NCBI GenBank assembly: GCA_002296225.1
Contig: DBHR01000035.1
Location: 10,056-18,298 of the forward strand
Direction: 5' to 3'
DNA: 8,243 nt
DNA from: Acidobacteria bacterium UBA823
GTDB lineage: Bacteria; Acidobacteriota; Vicinamibacteria; Vicinamibacterales; UBA823
Shown: positions 7,089 to 8,243 of the stretch, one piece after another
Layout of the letters: the number at the start of each line of letters is the position of its first letter
Position numbering within the stretch: position 1 is the first letter of the stretch
Notes under the pieces: generated by a model
Database searches by the model: none
What the model saw: only the letters and a program-made list of their open reading frames with translations
Told to the model about the DNA's origin: nothing
Program-made: the position numbers and the translations under genes

Positions 7089-8189
7089 TTAAGCCACGGC
7101 GTCGACCGCCTGAATAAGACCCTTGATATACCCGTACCCGAACGCAAAAGCCTGTCGCCCGTTTACGTCGTCAGGGTGGCGCGGCATGTGATCGGGCATG
7201 ACCATATAGGGATAGTCGACCTCCTTGAGGGTCATCATGACCCGCAACATGTCCATGTCGCCTTCATCGGGGAAGACCTCTTGGAAGTCGTCTCGTCGAC
7301 CACGAATATTTCGGAAATGAATGTTAAAAATCTTTTGTCGCGAACCAAAGTAACGGATAACGTCGTGAATCTCTTCAGCCGGGTTTTGAAGCATCTCGGC
7401 GGTCGTGCCCAGACACAGATTAAGCCCGTGGTGTGAGTTTTCCTCAATCTCGACGAATCGCTTGAGCCCCCAGATTGTGCCGAGCACCCTGGCAACGCCG
7501 TGAAAGCCCTCAGGCGGGACACCAGGATCGTGCGGATGACAGGCAAGTCGGATGTCATATTCTTGCGCCACGGGGATGACTCGCTCGAGAAAATACGTAA
7601 TGCGTTCCCACATTTCATCAGCGGAGATCTCACCTGCGCGCGTTCTGGTATCTGGATCGGCGTCTGCCAAGCGCCACGTGCTGTAGCTCGTGCCACCGCG
7701 GCCGGGCGTTGGCTCGGTACGGAGAACTCCCAGCAATGACAGGTTGTACTTAATAGCCGGGATGCCCGCTTCGGCGCACTGCTTAATGATGTCGCAGGCC
7801 TCGTCAATTTCTCGCTGGCGTTCGGGATTCTGACCAAGCATGATCGCCTTCCGTGTGGCGCGGTCGACGTGCGACGAGGACATGAAAGGAAACTGGACCA
7901 TATCCAGTGCTACGCCGTACGTTTCGCAGCGTTCGCGCAGTTGCTGAAGCCGTGACCCTGTCCAGCCATCTGCCTCGGGATACCCACAGACGTGCTCAAC
8001 GCCATGACGACGAAAATACATCAACATCTCGTCGGTTGTCGGTGACCGCTGGGTGCCCACAGTCATGCGGGCCCGTCGTCGAAGCTTACCGTCGCTCGGT
8101 GGGATAGGCGTTTGGGTTACCCCGCATCCCGGGAGCGACAGCGCCCCAGCGAGTCCACCTGTTAGCGATACGAATTCTCGTCGGTTCAT
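7089..8189 (-). CDS. UxuA-family mannonate dehydratase with Tat lipoprotein signal
   Basis: A TIM-barrel protein of the UxuA family, whose known reaction is dehydration of D-mannonate to 2-keto-3-deoxy-D-gluconate in hexuronate breakdown. Likely Mn-binding and catalytic residues are recognisable: H218 in ACHPHDP, C259 in LCLGTT, H291 in FNIHFRN, and D333-H334 in MPDHMPRH. The long C-terminal block from FPDEGDMDM (306-314) to FGYGYIKGL (350-358) is typical of a branch of this family. The 366 residues include an N-terminal extension absent from E. coli UxuA: RREF at 3-6, a hydrophobic stretch, and LPGC with Cys22, together a twin-arginine lipoprotein signal. Reading on the minus strand, AGGG lies just before ATG 8189. 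Mannonate would normally be processed in the cytoplasm, so the true substrate may be a related sugar acid. No other hexuronate genes are visible. Confidence 0.85.
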   Translation of the reverse strand: MNRREFVSLTGGLAGALSLPGCGVTQTPIPPSDGKLRRRARMTVGTQRSPTTDEMLMYFRRHGVEHVCGYPEADGWTGSRLQQLRERCETYGVALDMVQFPFMSSSHVDRATRKAIMLGQNPERQREIDEACDIIKQCAEAGIPAIKYNLSLLGVLRTEPTPGRGGTSYSTWRLADADPDTRTRAGEISADEMWERITYFLERVIPVAQEYDIRLACHPHDPGVPPEGFHGVARVLGTIWGLKRFVEIEENSHHGLNLCLGTTAEMLQNPAEEIHDVIRYFGSRQKIFNIHFRNIRGRRDDFQEVFPDEGDMDMLRVMMTLKEVDYPYMVMPDHMPRHPDDVNGRQAFAFGYGYIKGLIQAVDAVA

Positions 8190-8243
8190 TTCCCTACCCT
8201 GTTATTAATGAGGAGCACTGTCAGCATACACTTCACGGGTTTT

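Overview
The window reads as chromosomal DNA of a GC-rich, Gram-negative, respiring bacterium. An outer-membrane beta-barrel protein, two likely lipoproteins, a Tat-exported molybdoenzyme and a periplasmic c-type cytochrome all point to a diderm cell envelope. The mix of genes (Tat-lipoprotein UxuA-like enzyme, DUF481 protein, sulfite dehydrogenase pair) would suit an Acidobacteriota-like lineage, but this is an impression from gene content and not a phylogenetic result. I see no phage genes, transposase, CRISPR array or large repeat.

Layout: (1) 1-1144, the end of an unidentified gene overlapping leuB (3-isopropylmalate dehydrogenase) by four bases. (2) 1214-1307, a tRNA-Ser(GCT) with encoded CCA, followed by an intrinsic terminator at 1323-1346. 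(3) 1477-5988, four genes on the + strand: a Tat-exported sulfite dehydrogenase molybdenum subunit (SorA-like), its small monohaem cytochrome c partner (SorB-like), a DUF481 outer-membrane beta-barrel protein, and an SLC13-family membrane transporter with two soluble TrkA-C (RCK_C) domains. (4) 5989-6108, a short non-coding stretch with a strong interrupted inverted repeat. (5) 6109-6945, an exported, probably lipid-anchored protein-L-isoaspartate methyltransferase. (6) 7089-8189 on the - strand, convergent with it, a UxuA-family mannonate dehydratase with a twin-arginine lipoprotein signal.

The most coherent module is region 3. SorA would oxidise sulfite to sulfate in the periplasm and SorB would take the electrons toward the respiratory chain. 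The DUF481 barrel and the SLC13 permease may be the outer- and inner-membrane components linked to sulfite or sulfate movement. The enzyme pair is well supported by motifs; the link to the two membrane proteins is inferred from gene order only. A second theme is that two enzymes normally found in the cytoplasm (isoaspartate methyltransferase and mannonate dehydratase) both carry export signals here.
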